A stretch of DNA of 64,000 nucleotides from an uncultured Tolumonas sp. GTDB lineage: Bacteria > Pseudomonadota > Gammaproteobacteria > Enterobacterales > Aeromonadaceae. Position 1 is the stretch's first letter. Each line of letters begins with the position of its first letter. The position numbers were made by a program, and so were the translations under genes. The notes under the pieces were generated by a model. That model saw only the letters and a list, made by a program, of their open reading frames with translations, was not told the origin of the DNA and made no database searches. The DNA lies in contig NZ_OY781371.1 of assembly GCF_963676665.1 (NCBI RefSeq), positions 372,001 through 436,000 of the forward strand. Reading direction: 5' to 3'. Below are positions 1 through 10,692 of the stretch, one piece after another.

Positions 1-2946
1 ACCTATCTGCACATGGCGGTTGAGTTGGCTGTGCAGCATGATTTGCCGGTGGTCGCGACCAATGATGTGGTGTTCCTGAATAAAGATGATTTTGACGCGC
101 ACGAGATCCGGGTTGCCATCCATGATGGTTATACACTAGATGACGCTCGCCGCCCGAAACGGTTTAGTAATCAGCAGTATCTGCGCACACAAGATGAAAT
201 GTGTGAGCTGTTCAAAGATATTCCCGAAGCATTAATTAACAGCGTTGAAATCGCTAAACGCTGTAACGTTACTGTCCGGTTGGGCGAATACTTCCTCCCG
301 CAATTTCCGACTGGCGAGATGACCACAGAAGATTTTCTGGTCATGAAATCAAAAGAGGGGATGGAAGATCGCCTCGAGTTTCTCTTTCCTGATCCGGCGG
401 TACGAGCAGAAAAACGCCCTGCCTACGATGAGCGTCTGGACATCGAGCTGAAAGTTATCAACCAGATGGGCTTTCCTGGTTACTTCCTGATTGTAATGGA
501 ATTTATCCAGTGGTCGAAAGATAACGATATTCCTGTCGGGCCGGGGCGTGGGTCGGGCGCGGGTAGTCTGGTGGCATATGCACTGAAAATCACTGACTTG
601 GATCCGCTGGCGCTCGATTTGCTGTTCGAACGTTTTCTGAACCCGGAACGTGTTTCGATGCCTGACTTCGACGTCGATTTTTGTATGGACCGTCGTGATG
701 AGGTGATTGATCACGTCGCACAGATGTATGGCCGTGAAGCGGTATCGCAGATCATTACTTTCGGTACCATGGCGGCCAAAGCGGTAGTGCGCGACGTGGG
801 CCGTGTACTGGGGCATCCGTATGGATTTGTGGATCGTATCTCGAAGCTGATCCCACCCGATCCAGGGATGACACTGGCGAAAGCCTTTGATGCTGAACCG
901 AAGCTGGTTGAGTTATACGAGCAGGATGAGGAAGTTAAAGCGCTGATTGATATGGCGCGCAAGCTGGAAGGTGTCACTCGTAATGCTGGTAAACATGCCG
1001 GTGGTGTGGTTATCGCGCCGACCAAAATTACCGATTTCGCCCCGCTTTATTGTGATGACCAAGGCTTACAGCCAGTTACCCAGTTTGATAAAAATGATGT
1101 GGAATATGCGGGGCTGGTGAAGTTCGACTTCCTCGGCTTGCGTACGCTTACTATCATCAAATGGGCGCTGGATATGATCAATCCTCGTCTGGCGAAAGAA
1201 GGTAAACCGCCGGTCGATATTGCGGCGATCCCGCTGGATGATCCAACGTCTTTCAAAATTCTGAAAAACTCTGAAACAACGGCGGTGTTCCAGTTGGAAT
1301 CGCGCGGTATGAAAGATCTGATCAAACGTCTGCAGCCAGACTGCTTTGAAGATATGATCGCATTGGTGGCGTTGTTCCGCCCCGGCCCGTTGCAGTCGGG
1401 CATGGTGGATAACTTCATCGACCGTAAACATGGTCGTGAAGCGATCTCCTACCCCGATATTCAGTGGCAGCATGAGTCGTTGCAGCCGATTCTGGAACCG
1501 ACTTACGGCATCATCCTGTATCAAGAACAGGTTATGCAGATCGCGCAAACCCTCGCCGGTTATACGCTGGGCGGCGCCGATATGTTGCGCCGTGCGATGG
1601 GTAAGAAAAAACCGGAAGAGATGGCTAAACAGCGTTCTGGTTTTGAATCCGGAGCGGTTAGTAATGGCGTCGATGGCGAGTTGGCGATGCACATCTTCGA
1701 TCTGGTGGAGAAATTCGCCGGCTACGGATTTAACAAATCGCACTCGGCCGCCTATGCGCTGGTTTCTTACCAAACATTGTGGTTGAAGACGCATTTCCCC
1801 GCTGAATTCATGGCGGCAGTAATGACTGCCGATATGGACAACACCGACAAGATCGTGACCTTGGTCGATGAGTGTCAGCGCATGGGGCTGAAACTGATCC
1901 CGCCAGATGTGAATTCCGGGCAATATCGCTTTACCGTGAATGAACGTGGTGAAGTGGTTTACGGTATTGGTGCGGTAAAAGGTGTTGGCGAAGGCCCGGT
2001 TGAAGCGATTATTGCCGCTCGGAATGAGGGCGGGCCATTTAAAGATCTGTTCGATTTCTGTAACCGAGTGGATATCAAACGGCTAAATAAACGCGTGATG
2101 GAAAAACTGATCTATGCTGGCGCACTAGATCGGTTAGGCCCGCATCGGGCTGCATTAATGGCGTCGCTGGAAGAAGCGATGAAGGCTGCCGAGCAGCAAG
2201 CGAAAGATAAAGCGTTGGGACAAAATGATCTGTTTGGCGACATTTTTGCAGATGATGGTGTATTACCTACCCCGACATTTGCTGATGTACCCGAGTGGTC
2301 GGATCAGAAATGGTTAGATGGCGAACGGGAAACACTCGGTTTATATTTAACGGGCCATCCAATAAATCAATACTTGGCAGAGCTAAAGCATTATACTTCC
2401 GGCCGTTTATGCGATCTGCAACCAACAGAGCGTGATAAACCGGCGGTGGCTGCCGGTCTGGTGTTAAATGCCCGCATCATGGTAACCAAGCGCGGAACCA
2501 AGATGGGGATACTGACATTAGACGATCGTTCCGGGCGTCTGGACATTACTTTGTTCAGTGAAGCGTTAGAACGATATGAGTCATTGCTGCAAAAAGACCG
2601 GATTTTAGTGGTAACTGGTCAAATCAGCTTTGACGAGTATGCGGGGGGCATTAAAATGTCGGCCCGCGAAGTGTTAGAGATTGAAGATGCGCGTGCTCGT
2701 CATGCGCGGGGATTGCGGGTTAAAGTCACGCAATCTGAAATGGCAGATCGCTTTATGCGTAATTTGCCTGAGATATTAACGCCCCATCGTGCCGGGGTGT
2801 GTCCTGTGCATATCTGCTATCGCAGGTCGGGTGCACAGGGACAACTGACGTTGGGGACCGAATGGCGGGTAACGCCAACCGATCAACTACTGAACGAGCT
2901 GCGGGCCCAGGTGGGCAAGCAAGACGTTGAACTGATATTTGAGTAG
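1..2946 (+). CDS. dnaE: DNA polymerase III subunit alpha, 5' end outside the window
   Basis: Catalytic subunit of the replicative DNA polymerase. The reading frame is open from base 1, and about 981 C-terminal residues are present; the family is about 1,160 residues long, so most of the N-terminal PHP domain lies to the left. The palm is clear: the [10 protein letters not shown] loop, then PDFDVDFC, which carries two catalytic aspartates, and [10 protein letters not shown], which supplies the third. Near the C-terminal third, QNDLF is a good beta-clamp binding motif (Q-x-D-L-F), followed by an OB-fold segment ([20 protein letters not shown]) and the tau-binding tail. It ends 18 bases before accA, an order also known from Escherichia coli, so co-transcription is likely. 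The call is certain; only the start is missing. Confidence 0.98.
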   Translation, partial: TYLHMAVELAVQHDLPVVATNDVVFLNKDDFDAHEIRVAIHDGYTLDDARRPKRFSNQQYLRTQDEMCELFKDIPEALINSVEIAKRCNVTVRLGEYFLPQFPTGEMTTEDFLVMKSKEGMEDRLEFLFPDPAVRAEKRPAYDERLDIELKVINQMGFPGYFLIVMEFIQWSKDNDIPVGPGRGSGAGSLVAYALKITDLDPLALDLLFERFLNPERVSMPDFDVDFCMDRRDEVIDHVAQMYGREAVSQIITFGTMAAKAVVRDVGRVLGHPYGFVDRISKLIPPDPGMTLAKAFDAEPKLVELYEQDEEVKALIDMARKLEGVTRNAGKHAGGVVIAPTKITDFAPLYCDDQGLQPVTQFDKNDVEYAGLVKFDFLGLRTLTIIKWALDMINPRLAKEGKPPVDIAAIPLDDPTSFKILKNSETTAVFQLESRGMKDLIKRLQPDCFEDMIALVALFRPGPLQSGMVDNFIDRKHGREAISYPDIQWQHESLQPILEPTYGIILYQEQVMQIAQTLAGYTLGGADMLRRAMGKKKPEEMAKQRSGFESGAVSNGVDGELAMHIFDLVEKFAGYGFNKSHSAAYALVSYQTLWLKTHFPAEFMAAVMTADMDNTDKIVTLVDECQRMGLKLIPPDVNSGQYRFTVNERGEVVYGIGAVKGVGEGPVEAIIAARNEGGPFKDLFDFCNRVDIKRLNKRVMEKLIYAGALDRLGPHRAALMASLEEAMKAAEQQAKDKALGQNDLFGDIFADDGVLPTPTFADVPEWSDQKWLDGERETLGLYLTGHPINQYLAELKHYTSGRLCDLQPTERDKPAVAAGLVLNARIMVTKRGTKMGILTLDDRSGRLDITLFSEALERYESLLQKDRILVVTGQISFDEYAGGIKMSAREVLEIEDARARHARGLRVKVTQSEMADRFMRNLPEILTPHRAGVCPVHICYRRSGAQGQLTLGTEWRVTPTDQLLNELRAQVGKQDVELIFE

Positions 2947-2964
2947 CGATTTCGGATACAAATT

Positions 2965-3921
2965 ATGAATATGAACTTTCTGGAATTTGAACAACCTATT
3001 GCTGAACTGCTGGCACAAATCGAAGAACTGAGACATGTCAGTGAGAATGTCGGTGGCAGTGTGGATCTGACAGATGAAATTAAACATCTGGAAAAGAAAA
3101 ATGAAGAACTGACCAGAAAGCTGTTTTCTGATCTGGGTGCATGGCAAATTTCGCAGGTGGCGCGCCATCCACAGCGTCCTTACACCGAAGATTATCTGGC
3201 TCGTATCTTTACTGATTTTGATGAGCTGGCGGGTGATCGTGCATTTGCCGATGACAAAGCGATCGTGGGTGGTATTGCACGTTTAGATGGTCAGCCAGTG
3301 ATGGTGATTGGTCATCAGAAAGGTCGCGATACCCAAGAAAAGATCAAACGTAACTTTGGTATGCCAAAGCCAGAAGGTTATCGTAAAGCACTTCGTCTGA
3401 TGTATATGGCTGAGCGTTTTAAGATGCCAATCATCACGTTTATCGACACGCCGGGTGCATATCCAGGGGTGGGGGCAGAAGAACGTGGTCAGTCAGAAGC
3501 GATTGCACGAAATCTGAAAGTGATGTCCAGCCTGAAAGTACCGGTAATTTGTACCGTGATCGGTGAAGGCGGATCGGGCGGTGCATTGGCGATCGGGGTA
3601 GGAGATCGTGTTAATATGCTGCAATATTCGACTTACTCCGTAATTTCGCCGGAAGGCTGTGCTTCTATTCTGTGGAAAAGTGCTGATAAAGCCAGTGTGG
3701 CGGCAGATGCTATGGGCATCACGGCAACTCGCCTGAAAGAATTGAAACTGATCGATGGTATTGTGCCGGAGCCGTTGGGTGGCGCACATCGTAACGTGGA
3801 TGAAATGGCGAGTTTGTTAAAACAACGCATTCAGGCTGATTTGAAAGAATTACAGCAACTGAATACGACTGAGTTGTTGAAACAGCGTTATCAGCGTTTG
3901 ATGTCGAATGGTTATTGTTAA
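2965..3921 (+). CDS. accA: Acetyl-CoA carboxylase carboxyltransferase subunit alpha
   Basis: Alpha half of the carboxyltransferase that moves the carboxyl group from biotin on AccB to acetyl-CoA, the first committed step of fatty-acid synthesis; works with AccD in the cytoplasm. At 318 residues it matches the usual 319. The N-terminus ([19 protein letters not shown]) and the glycine-rich crotonase-fold stretch [17 protein letters not shown] are typical. The start at 2965 is the first ATG; another ATG two codons later (2971) would give a start closer to the E. coli protein. It sits directly behind dnaE and is followed by a strong hairpin terminator. Confidence 0.98.
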   Translation: MNMNFLEFEQPIAELLAQIEELRHVSENVGGSVDLTDEIKHLEKKNEELTRKLFSDLGAWQISQVARHPQRPYTEDYLARIFTDFDELAGDRAFADDKAIVGGIARLDGQPVMVIGHQKGRDTQEKIKRNFGMPKPEGYRKALRLMYMAERFKMPIITFIDTPGAYPGVGAEERGQSEAIARNLKVMSSLKVPVICTVIGEGGSGGALAIGVGDRVNMLQYSTYSVISPEGCASILWKSADKASVAADAMGITATRLKELKLIDGIVPEPLGGAHRNVDEMASLLKQRIQADLKELQQLNTTELLKQRYQRLMSNGYC

Positions 3922-3935
3922 TCGTCGATGATGAT

Positions 3936-3962
3936 AAAAAAGGCGCTTAAAGCGCCTTTTTT
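3936..3962. terminator. Bidirectional rho-independent terminator between accA and the diguanylate cyclase gene
   Basis: The stem AGGCGCT/AGCGCCT is flanked by an A-run on one side and a T-run on the other, so it can terminate both accA (plus) and the chemosensory operon (minus), which converge here. Confidence 0.85.
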
Positions 3963-3978
3963 ATACCTGTTATTTCAA

Positions 3979-5583
3979 TTATTCCACTTCTACCCGGTTC
4001 CGCCCGGCATGTTTAGCTTTATAAAGCGCAGTATCTGCGCGCAAAATTTGCGTGTCTAAGCTGTCATTAGCCCGATAATCAGCAATACCGATACTAATGG
4101 TCACACCGATTTCACCGGCGATTTGAAGGCGGATCCGTTCAGCCAACTCAAAGGCAGCATCCGCTTTACTATCACTGATCAGCAATAAAAACTCTTCCCC
4201 GCCATAACGAACCGCCAGATCGGTGCTGCGGATCGAGTCTCGTAGAACATCAGCGACCTGGATCAGAATACGATCGCCTTGGCCATGCCCATGGTTGTCG
4301 TTATAGAGTTTGAAGTGGTCGATATCCAATAACATCAGAGAAAAAGGTTGTGCATGTCGTTTAGAGCGAGCAACTTGATTCGCATAACTGATATCCAGAT
4401 AACGGCGGTTGGCTAGCCCGGTTAATGGATCGTGCAATGACAGCGCGCGAGCTTCTTCATATAAACGAATATTTTCTAAGGCCATGCCCAGTTGTCGACC
4501 AAGGGAGCTTAACAATTCGCGTTGTTGTTCGTTGAGTTGATAGCCTGTCTCTATCTGGCAACACAATACGCCGACTATTTTATTCTTAGCTAATAACGGG
4601 ATGGTGATTTTACCGGCTGCAGCCCCGGTTGGGTGACACGACATTGAAACTGGCCCAGCATGTTCAATAACGGCGGATGGCAATTCACATTGATGGCAGC
4701 ACGCATCTTGCAGACATACTTTGTTATCTGCGGCGTTATTATCAAGTTCCGTCAGGCTGATGCGAACAAAATCCCGGATACCAAATTGTCTGGCGTTACA
4801 TAATTTTTCACTGACCAGACGGAACAATGACTGCCAGTCATTATTTTGATTAATCAATGATTCAATACTATGAATTAAATGCAGTTCTTCATTGGTTTTT
4901 CGGATCGCACTGTCTCGTCGGGATAATTCTTCCAGCATGAGGTGTGCTTGTTGTTTTGCGGTTGTGGCTTCATCAACGGCCAGTTCCAGCTTGAGATTGC
5001 TTTCCCGCAGTTCATTTTGCGCGGTCAATAATTCCTGATTGCGCTGCACCATTGATTCATACGTTGAGATCAACAGATCTAATATGCGTTGTCTGGCGGC
5101 AGAAATATGAAACCATTCGCCTTGAAAATAGATATCTGATTCTGAGGCTTCAGGGATCTGGCCATTCTTACGTAAACGGATCATCTCCAAAATACTTTCC
5201 ATTCGGGATAGTAGATACGTTTCACTGTATGGTTTGGTGATGAAATGATCCGCTTTGCATTCCAGTGCCAGCAAAATATCACGCGGGCTGGATAAGGCGG
5301 TCAATAACACCACAGGTAAATGAGCTGTCCGAGGATCTTTACGAATTGCAGTACAGAGTTCGTAACCATTGAGTTGTGGCATCACGATATCGCTGATCAC
5401 AACGGCTGGGATATGTTGCTGCAGTGATGCTAAGGCTTCTTTACCATTGCAAGTGACTGTGACGAGGAAGCCATGTTTTTCCAGAAAAAAGCGTAATTGA
5501 TCCGCCTGTGTTGCACTGTCTTCGACGATTAATACTGATGTACCACGATGTTTTTCTAACATAAACATTAATCCAACTAACAT
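3979..5583 (-). CDS. Response regulator diguanylate cyclase, REC-GAF-GGDEF (WspR-position output of the chemosensory operon)
   Basis: Predicted to make cyclic-di-GMP when phosphorylated by the CheA-type kinase of this operon. REC domain at about 15-130 with phospho-acceptor Asp65 (VVISDIVMP) and Lys116; helical, probably coiled-coil linker at about 160-235; GAF-like domain at about 240-375; GGDEF domain at about 380-534 with active-site GGEEF at 460-464 and an intact inhibitory site RSTD at 451-454. The GAF segment has an unusual Cys/His cluster (Cys289, 294, 295, 298, His296, Cys315, His316). Pseudomonas WspR is REC-GGDEF without GAF, so this is a variant. The start at 5583 overlaps the end of cheB by seven bases; ATGs at 5568 and 5562 are alternatives. 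Last gene of the operon. Function is inferred from domains and position. Confidence 0.9.
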   Translation of the reverse strand: MLVGLMFMLEKHRGTSVLIVEDSATQADQLRFFLEKHGFLVTVTCNGKEALASLQQHIPAVVISDIVMPQLNGYELCTAIRKDPRTAHLPVVLLTALSSPRDILLALECKADHFITKPYSETYLLSRMESILEMIRLRKNGQIPEASESDIYFQGEWFHISAARQRILDLLISTYESMVQRNQELLTAQNELRESNLKLELAVDEATTAKQQAHLMLEELSRRDSAIRKTNEELHLIHSIESLINQNNDWQSLFRLVSEKLCNARQFGIRDFVRISLTELDNNAADNKVCLQDACCHQCELPSAVIEHAGPVSMSCHPTGAAAGKITIPLLAKNKIVGVLCCQIETGYQLNEQQRELLSSLGRQLGMALENIRLYEEARALSLHDPLTGLANRRYLDISYANQVARSKRHAQPFSLMLLDIDHFKLYNDNHGHGQGDRILIQVADVLRDSIRSTDLAVRYGGEEFLLLISDSKADAAFELAERIRLQIAGEIGVTISIGIADYRANDSLDTQILRADTALYKAKHAGRNRVEVE

Positions 5584-6611
5584 CCGATAGTATCGGATGG
5601 TGTAATAAGACTGCAGAGGGTGGATGCAATAGCTGACGCGGGCAAAATATGGCTTGCGCCACCGAGTCGGATTGCTTCACCGGGCATGCCATGCACGACT
5701 GAGCTTTCTTGATCTTGTGCAATAGTGGTTGCCCCTAAATCTCGCAATAGTTTTAATTCAGCCGCACCATCACGCCCCATGCCACTTAACAGTATGCCAA
5801 TGACAGATGAATGATAGGTTTGTGCCACTGAACGAAAAAAATGGGAAACGGAAGGGCAGACCCCGTGTTCTTTATCACTCGTGCCTAGTTTTAATCGTTT
5901 ATCTTTGGTGATTTCGAGGTGTTTTTCTTCTGGGGCGATATAAACATGTCCGCCCTGCAGTAGCTGATTTTCGGTAACAACATGGATTGGCAACACACAG
6001 CTTTGGCTTAACCAACGAACTAACCCATCGGTAAAACCGGTGGAGATGTGTTGCACAATGACAATTGGTAATGGAAATGTGCTCGGTAGATCTTTCAATA
6101 TTTCTTGTAATGCTTGTGGGCCACCGGTCGAGGCACCGATAACAACAATTTTTGCCTGCGATGGTTTAGCTATTTGCGGCTGAGTGGCCACTGAGTTGTT
6201 CGTGCGTTGTGTGCGTCGAACCAGTTTAACTTCTGCCATTGCGCGAAAGGTAAATAGCAGTTCGTCACGCAGACTATTAAGTGCAGCCTGATTATCCAGT
6301 TGAGGTTTAGCAATGGCCGCTAACGCACCTGCTTCCAAGGCACGAAAAGACATACTGACCTGATCTGAACTAACAATGACAATCGGTGTCGGTTGTGTGG
6401 ACATAATTTTGCGGGTGACTTCAAAACCATCCATATCCGGCATGATGACATCCATGCTGATAATGTCGGGTTTCAGTTTTGCGGCCATATTGATGGCATC
6501 GTTGCCATTACTGGCAATGCCTACCACGGAAAATTCGGGATCACTGCTGAACAGGCGGCTCAGTAAGTGCGCTGCGGTAGCCGAGTCATCGACAATTAAC
6601 ACCCGTATCAT
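5577..6611 (-). CDS. cheB: Chemotaxis-type protein-glutamate methylesterase CheB (WspF-like)
   Basis: Removes methyl groups from glutamates of the receptor and so resets the pathway. REC domain at about 1-120 with Asp54 (IISMDVIMP), a linker, then the methylesterase domain at about 150-340. The catalytic triad motifs are visible: Ser in GASTGGPQ, His in IVQHIS, Asp in GMGRDGAAE. At 344 residues it has the usual length. It starts 24 bases after the CheA hybrid and overlaps the cyclase gene at its 3' end, so translation is probably coupled. In Wsp systems the equivalent protein (WspF) restrains the pathway. Confidence 0.95.
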   Translation of the reverse strand: MIRVLIVDDSATAAHLLSRLFSSDPEFSVVGIASNGNDAINMAAKLKPDIISMDVIMPDMDGFEVTRKIMSTQPTPIVIVSSDQVSMSFRALEAGALAAIAKPQLDNQAALNSLRDELLFTFRAMAEVKLVRRTQRTNNSVATQPQIAKPSQAKIVVIGASTGGPQALQEILKDLPSTFPLPIVIVQHISTGFTDGLVRWLSQSCVLPIHVVTENQLLQGGHVYIAPEEKHLEITKDKRLKLGTSDKEHGVCPSVSHFFRSVAQTYHSSVIGILLSGMGRDGAAELKLLRDLGATTIAQDQESSVVHGMPGEAIRLGGASHILPASAIASTLCSLITPSDTIGC

Positions 6612-6635
6612 AACTGTGTTGTCCTCATCCTATGG

Positions 6636-8939
6636 CTAGATAAACTTGCGGATAATTTCCAGCAAGTTGCTCTGATCAAAGCTGGATTTAACAATATAGG
6701 CATCGGCGCCGACCTCAACGCCACGTTGTCGGTCATCTTGCGATTCCAGACTGGTGACCAGTACGATGGGTAAACGTGCGAACCGTTCATCAGCACGTAA
6801 CCGGGCAGTGAGCTCGAAACCATCCATCTGGGGCATCTCGACATCAGAACTTACTAAATCAAATGGTTCGGTTTGTAATAACGCCAGTGCATCGGTGCCA
6901 TCAACGGCAGTTTTTACTTCGTAACCATAAGATTCCAAGACATTTTTCAGCAAGGTTCGGGACGTTATTGAATCATCCACCACCAAAATGCGATGACGGA
7001 TTGGTTCGGTTTTTCCAATGGGAATGTCGTGTACTTTAACGGGTTGCGCGTGTCCACCTTGGGCTGATTTCAGTAGATCGCGTGCATTCAGGATCGGTAA
7101 TACGGTGCCATCACCTAATAAAGTGGCACCGGCTAGATTACGAACACGGATTAGTTGCGGACCCAGCGGTTTCAGTAGCAAGTCATCTTCACCAATGACT
7201 TCATCCACGGCGAAGGCGATTTGTTCATGCTCGTTACCCAGTAATAACAGCATGCGATATTCCTGCAGATCGGCTGGATCAGCTTGCACACCTAATATTC
7301 CTGACATGGCAACGATAGGCACAATCCGTTCTTCCACCTGTAATGTTTCCCGACCTTCCACGGTATAGATATGATTTAATGACAAGCGCAAAACCCGCAC
7401 GACATTTAACGTTGGTACGGCAAATCGGTGCTCGCCTAAACGAATTTGTATACCGCGGAAAGAGGCTAAGGTGAGGGGTAAGATGAGCCGAAATTGCGTC
7501 CCTTCACCGGCTTGTGAGCTGACATCGATCGTACCGCCGAGCTTTTCTACTTTTTCCTGCACAATCGCCAAGCCTAAGCCTCTGCCGGACAGATGACTGA
7601 CATCTTGTTTGGAGGAAAAACCGGAACGAAATATTAAGGGTATCAGTGCCTGATCATCTGTTTGTGCACTTTGTTCTGGTGTGATAAAGCCTTTATCTAT
7701 GGCTATCTGGCGGATCTGTGGCAAATTGATCCCAGCACCGTCATCGGACAGGATAATTTCTGCTTTGCCGTTGTCGGTGTAACCTGCGCTTAGCGAAATA
7801 GTGGCGCGCTGAGGTTTATTATTGCGTATCCGTACAGCGGGAGATTCAATGCCATGATCAATACTGTTGCGCAGTAAATGCACCAAAGGATCTTTCAGCT
7901 CCTGCAAGATGCGGCGATCCAGCTCCAGCGTTTCACCGCTGAGTTGAAAGGTGACCTCTTTACCTTGTTCGCGGGCAATGTCTCGAACGGAACGGGCAAA
8001 GCCTTCGGCGACAAAAGAAAACGGAAACATCAGCAGTGATTTAGCATCCAGGATCAGGTTTTCTATCATGCCACCAGCCTGACGAAAACCCTCTTCGCTG
8101 TGACGTTTCAGATGCTGCAGTTGTTTACCTAAACCGAGTAAGGTTCGGTCGAGCTGCTGCATGCCATCTTTGTTCAGTTCTGTTTTATTCGCTTGCTCGC
8201 GACGTAATTGATTCAGATTTTCCTGTAAGGTTTTCAGGCCTAGCACATGCTGACGGAGGGCCAGTTTAAGCGCCATCATCTCTTCTGCCTGTACCAGCAG
8301 ATTATCCAATCGAGACGCCGGGATACGCACGGTGTCCTGCACGGTATTATTTTTGGGCGCAGAATAAGCTGATGGAATTGGATTATCGCTGACAGTCGTT
8401 GATGGTTGATGTTGCTCCGGTAGTGTTGTGACCATGTGTGTTGCAACGGTTTCTGAGGGTAACTCAGCGGCGACAGTCGGTTCGGCTATGTATGGTTTTG
8501 CAGTTTTATCTGTTGGCGCAGATATATTGGCTGATTCAACGGTTGCTTTATCGAGCTGTTGACGCAGTTGCATGCAGGCACTTTTTACCGCCAGAGAAGG
8601 CATTTCTGGTGTGCTACTGGCTAAAATAGCATCGATAATATCAATGGCTTCATGCAATAAATTCAATAGAGACTGGGAGATAGCAATATCTCCCTGCCGC
8701 AGGCGTGACAGTAAACTTTCCAGCGATTGGCACAGATATTCAATAAGCTGCAGATTCACAATGCGTGCGCCGCCTTTCAGACTATGCGCACAACGAAAGA
8801 TAATCTCTAGTTGCCCAGCCGGAGATTGGTTCTGTTCCAGCGCGCTCAGGGCGTGGTTTATCGAGGCGACATGCTCTCCCGCCTCAATCAGAAACGTTTC
8901 CAGTAACCGGGCTCGCAGCTCTTGATCCATGCTTTCCAT
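6636..8939 (-). CDS. Hybrid chemosensory histidine kinase CheA-REC (WspE-like)
   Basis: Kinase of the chemosensory array. Domains in order over 767 residues: Hpt at about 5-115 with phosphoryl-accepting His52 (HSLKGGA); a variable, Pro/Thr-rich linker; a P3-type helical segment after about 205; HATPase with the N-box LLRNSIDHGIE, DDGAGI and GRGLGLAIV; a CheW-like domain starting at ASFRGIQIRLGEHRF; and a C-terminal REC domain with the acceptor Asp in LVSSDVEMPQ. The fused REC is a hallmark of WspE/FrzE-type kinases rather than flagellar CheA. The start ATG shares its first base with the receptor's stop codon (TGATG), showing tight coupling. ATG at codon 4 is an alternative start. Confidence 0.94.
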   Translation of the reverse strand: MESMDQELRARLLETFLIEAGEHVASINHALSALEQNQSPAGQLEIIFRCAHSLKGGARIVNLQLIEYLCQSLESLLSRLRQGDIAISQSLLNLLHEAIDIIDAILASSTPEMPSLAVKSACMQLRQQLDKATVESANISAPTDKTAKPYIAEPTVAAELPSETVATHMVTTLPEQHQPSTTVSDNPIPSAYSAPKNNTVQDTVRIPASRLDNLLVQAEEMMALKLALRQHVLGLKTLQENLNQLRREQANKTELNKDGMQQLDRTLLGLGKQLQHLKRHSEEGFRQAGGMIENLILDAKSLLMFPFSFVAEGFARSVRDIAREQGKEVTFQLSGETLELDRRILQELKDPLVHLLRNSIDHGIESPAVRIRNNKPQRATISLSAGYTDNGKAEIILSDDGAGINLPQIRQIAIDKGFITPEQSAQTDDQALIPLIFRSGFSSKQDVSHLSGRGLGLAIVQEKVEKLGGTIDVSSQAGEGTQFRLILPLTLASFRGIQIRLGEHRFAVPTLNVVRVLRLSLNHIYTVEGRETLQVEERIVPIVAMSGILGVQADPADLQEYRMLLLLGNEHEQIAFAVDEVIGEDDLLLKPLGPQLIRVRNLAGATLLGDGTVLPILNARDLLKSAQGGHAQPVKVHDIPIGKTEPIRHRILVVDDSITSRTLLKNVLESYGYEVKTAVDGTDALALLQTEPFDLVSSDVEMPQMDGFELTARLRADERFARLPIVLVTSLESQDDRQRGVEVGADAYIVKSSFDQSNLLEIIRKFI

Positions 8940-10669
8940 CAGCTCACCTTAAAGCGTTCGATCAGACTCCACAGCTTGCTGCTCATCTGATTCAGCGAGC
9001 TGGTGGCATCTTCCGCTTGTCGCATACTGATCACGATCTGGTCACTGGCGCTACGGATATTATCCATCGCGATGGCAACCTGATTAATGCCTGCAACCTG
9101 TTCGTTGGTGGAAGCCAGGATCTGCGCGGCAGCTTGCACGGTGCCACCAGCACCTTGCCCGATCACCTGAATGGCATTATCAGTTTCAGCTGATTGCAAC
9201 ACGCTGACCTCGACGGTTTTGCCGCCCTGTTCGGTTGCCATGACCGCGGAGCTGATCGCTTTTTGAATATCATTCAGAATACGACGGATCTGTTCAGTGG
9301 ATTCTTTCGATTGCTCGGCCAGACTGCGGACTTCTTGTGCCACAACGGCAAAGCCTTTACCGTGTTCACCAGCTTTGGCTGCTTCGATCGAGGCGTTGAC
9401 GGCAAGCAGATTGGACTGACTGGCCAGATCACCAACGGAGGAGATGATCTCGCCAATCGCCATACTCTGTTCACTTAAGCGCACAATACTTTCGGCAATA
9501 AAATTCATCTGTTCGCGGATCTTGTTCATGCCGGTGAGTGTTTCATTAACACTCTTTTGCCCGTTTTGTGTCATCTGAGCGGTGTTGCGCGCTGATTCCG
9601 ATACAAATGCCGATTTCTGGTTTACCTGATTAGCGGTGACTTTTATCTCTTCCAATGTCGTGGAGGTTTCACTGACGGCGGCCGCGGTTTCGGTGGAACT
9701 GGCGGCCAGTTGCGAGGTCAGCGCGGCGATTTGTGCGGAAGAGCCACTCATTTGTTTGGCGGCATCTTTCACTTCTGCAATCATTTTGCGGAAATTCGCG
9801 GTCATCGCGGCAAAGGAATGGCCCAGCGCATCTTTTTCCGATAATGGGCTGCTATCTACCGATAGATCGTTATCAGCCAGTGCGCGGGCAACATTTGACA
9901 TTCGTTGCAGGTAATCATTCATCTGCTCGAACGCTTCGGACAGGATACCTATTTCATCACTGCGTTTTGTTATGGAAGTTGAACGTTGTGATAAATCACC
10001 TTTTGAGATCCGGTTTGCGGTATCGGTCAGCTCATGTAGCGGGTTACTAATGCTGCGAACCAGAAAGACCGCGGCAGCAGCCATGATGCTAACGGTTAAT
10101 AGCGTGCCCCATAATATGAACGCTTGTGCAAACTGATTGCTGGCGGTCAGTTCAGTGGCTCGCTGCTGTGCCAGATGGCGTTCCAATATGTCTATGGCAT
10201 CACGGTTTTGAGACACTTTTTTCATCAACTCAATGCCGACACCGTCTTTAATCAGCTGAACATATTCATCCAAAGTATGTTTGTCATACATGGTGATACC
10301 CATTTCCAGACTGCTGAGACGTGAATTCAGCATATCTTCCAGTTCGTTCGTCAACCGTGCTGATTCTTCATTCGATGCCAGTTCACGCAGGTGGCTGAGC
10401 GCCGTGCGGGTTTTATCGACGGACTCACGGTACAGCTGCAGATAAGCAGGGCTGCCGCTGAGTAAATAAGAGCGTTGCGCTGATTCGGCAGAAAATAAAT
10501 TCGGTGCAATCGCATTATTGGCGTCAATTACGCTGAAAGTGCGCGATAACGCGGTCGAATTTTCGATCACCCGGCCAATGTTGTTATATGTAACGACACC
10601 CATGATGCCCAGTGCTGCCAGCATCAGACTGCCTAACAGGGCTAGTTTTTTACCAATCGTCCATTTCAT
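8939..10669 (-). CDS. Methyl-accepting chemotaxis protein with CHASE3-like periplasmic domain (WspA-like)
   Basis: Transmembrane receptor that would control the adjacent CheA hybrid. Membrane segment 1 at about 8-29; helical periplasmic domain at about 35-180 with a CHASE3-like RSYLLSGSPAYL; membrane segment 2 at about 183-204; HAMP at about 205-257; cytoplasmic signalling helices with the hairpin tip LASQSNLLAVNASIEAAKAG and FAVVAQEVRSLAEQS. It ends in ERFKVS and lacks the NWETF-type pentapeptide, so the methyltransferase must find it another way. The 576 residues are a typical length. It lies between a CheW gene and the kinase gene. The ligand is unknown; WspA of Pseudomonas responds to surface contact. 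Confidence 0.95.
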   Translation of the reverse strand: MKWTIGKKLALLGSLMLAALGIMGVVTYNNIGRVIENSTALSRTFSVIDANNAIAPNLFSAESAQRSYLLSGSPAYLQLYRESVDKTRTALSHLRELASNEESARLTNELEDMLNSRLSSLEMGITMYDKHTLDEYVQLIKDGVGIELMKKVSQNRDAIDILERHLAQQRATELTASNQFAQAFILWGTLLTVSIMAAAAVFLVRSISNPLHELTDTANRISKGDLSQRSTSITKRSDEIGILSEAFEQMNDYLQRMSNVARALADNDLSVDSSPLSEKDALGHSFAAMTANFRKMIAEVKDAAKQMSGSSAQIAALTSQLAASSTETAAAVSETSTTLEEIKVTANQVNQKSAFVSESARNTAQMTQNGQKSVNETLTGMNKIREQMNFIAESIVRLSEQSMAIGEIISSVGDLASQSNLLAVNASIEAAKAGEHGKGFAVVAQEVRSLAEQSKESTEQIRRILNDIQKAISSAVMATEQGGKTVEVSVLQSAETDNAIQVIGQGAGGTVQAAAQILASTNEQVAGINQVAIAMDNIRSASDQIVISMRQAEDATSSLNQMSSKLWSLIERFKVS

Positions 10670-10692
10670 GGAGTCATACCTCTTAATTATTT

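Noticed and set aside
7018..7368. Plus-strand open frame inside the CheA hybrid gene
   Set aside because: Antisense shadow without ribosome site or recognisable domain; the minus-strand gene is unambiguous.
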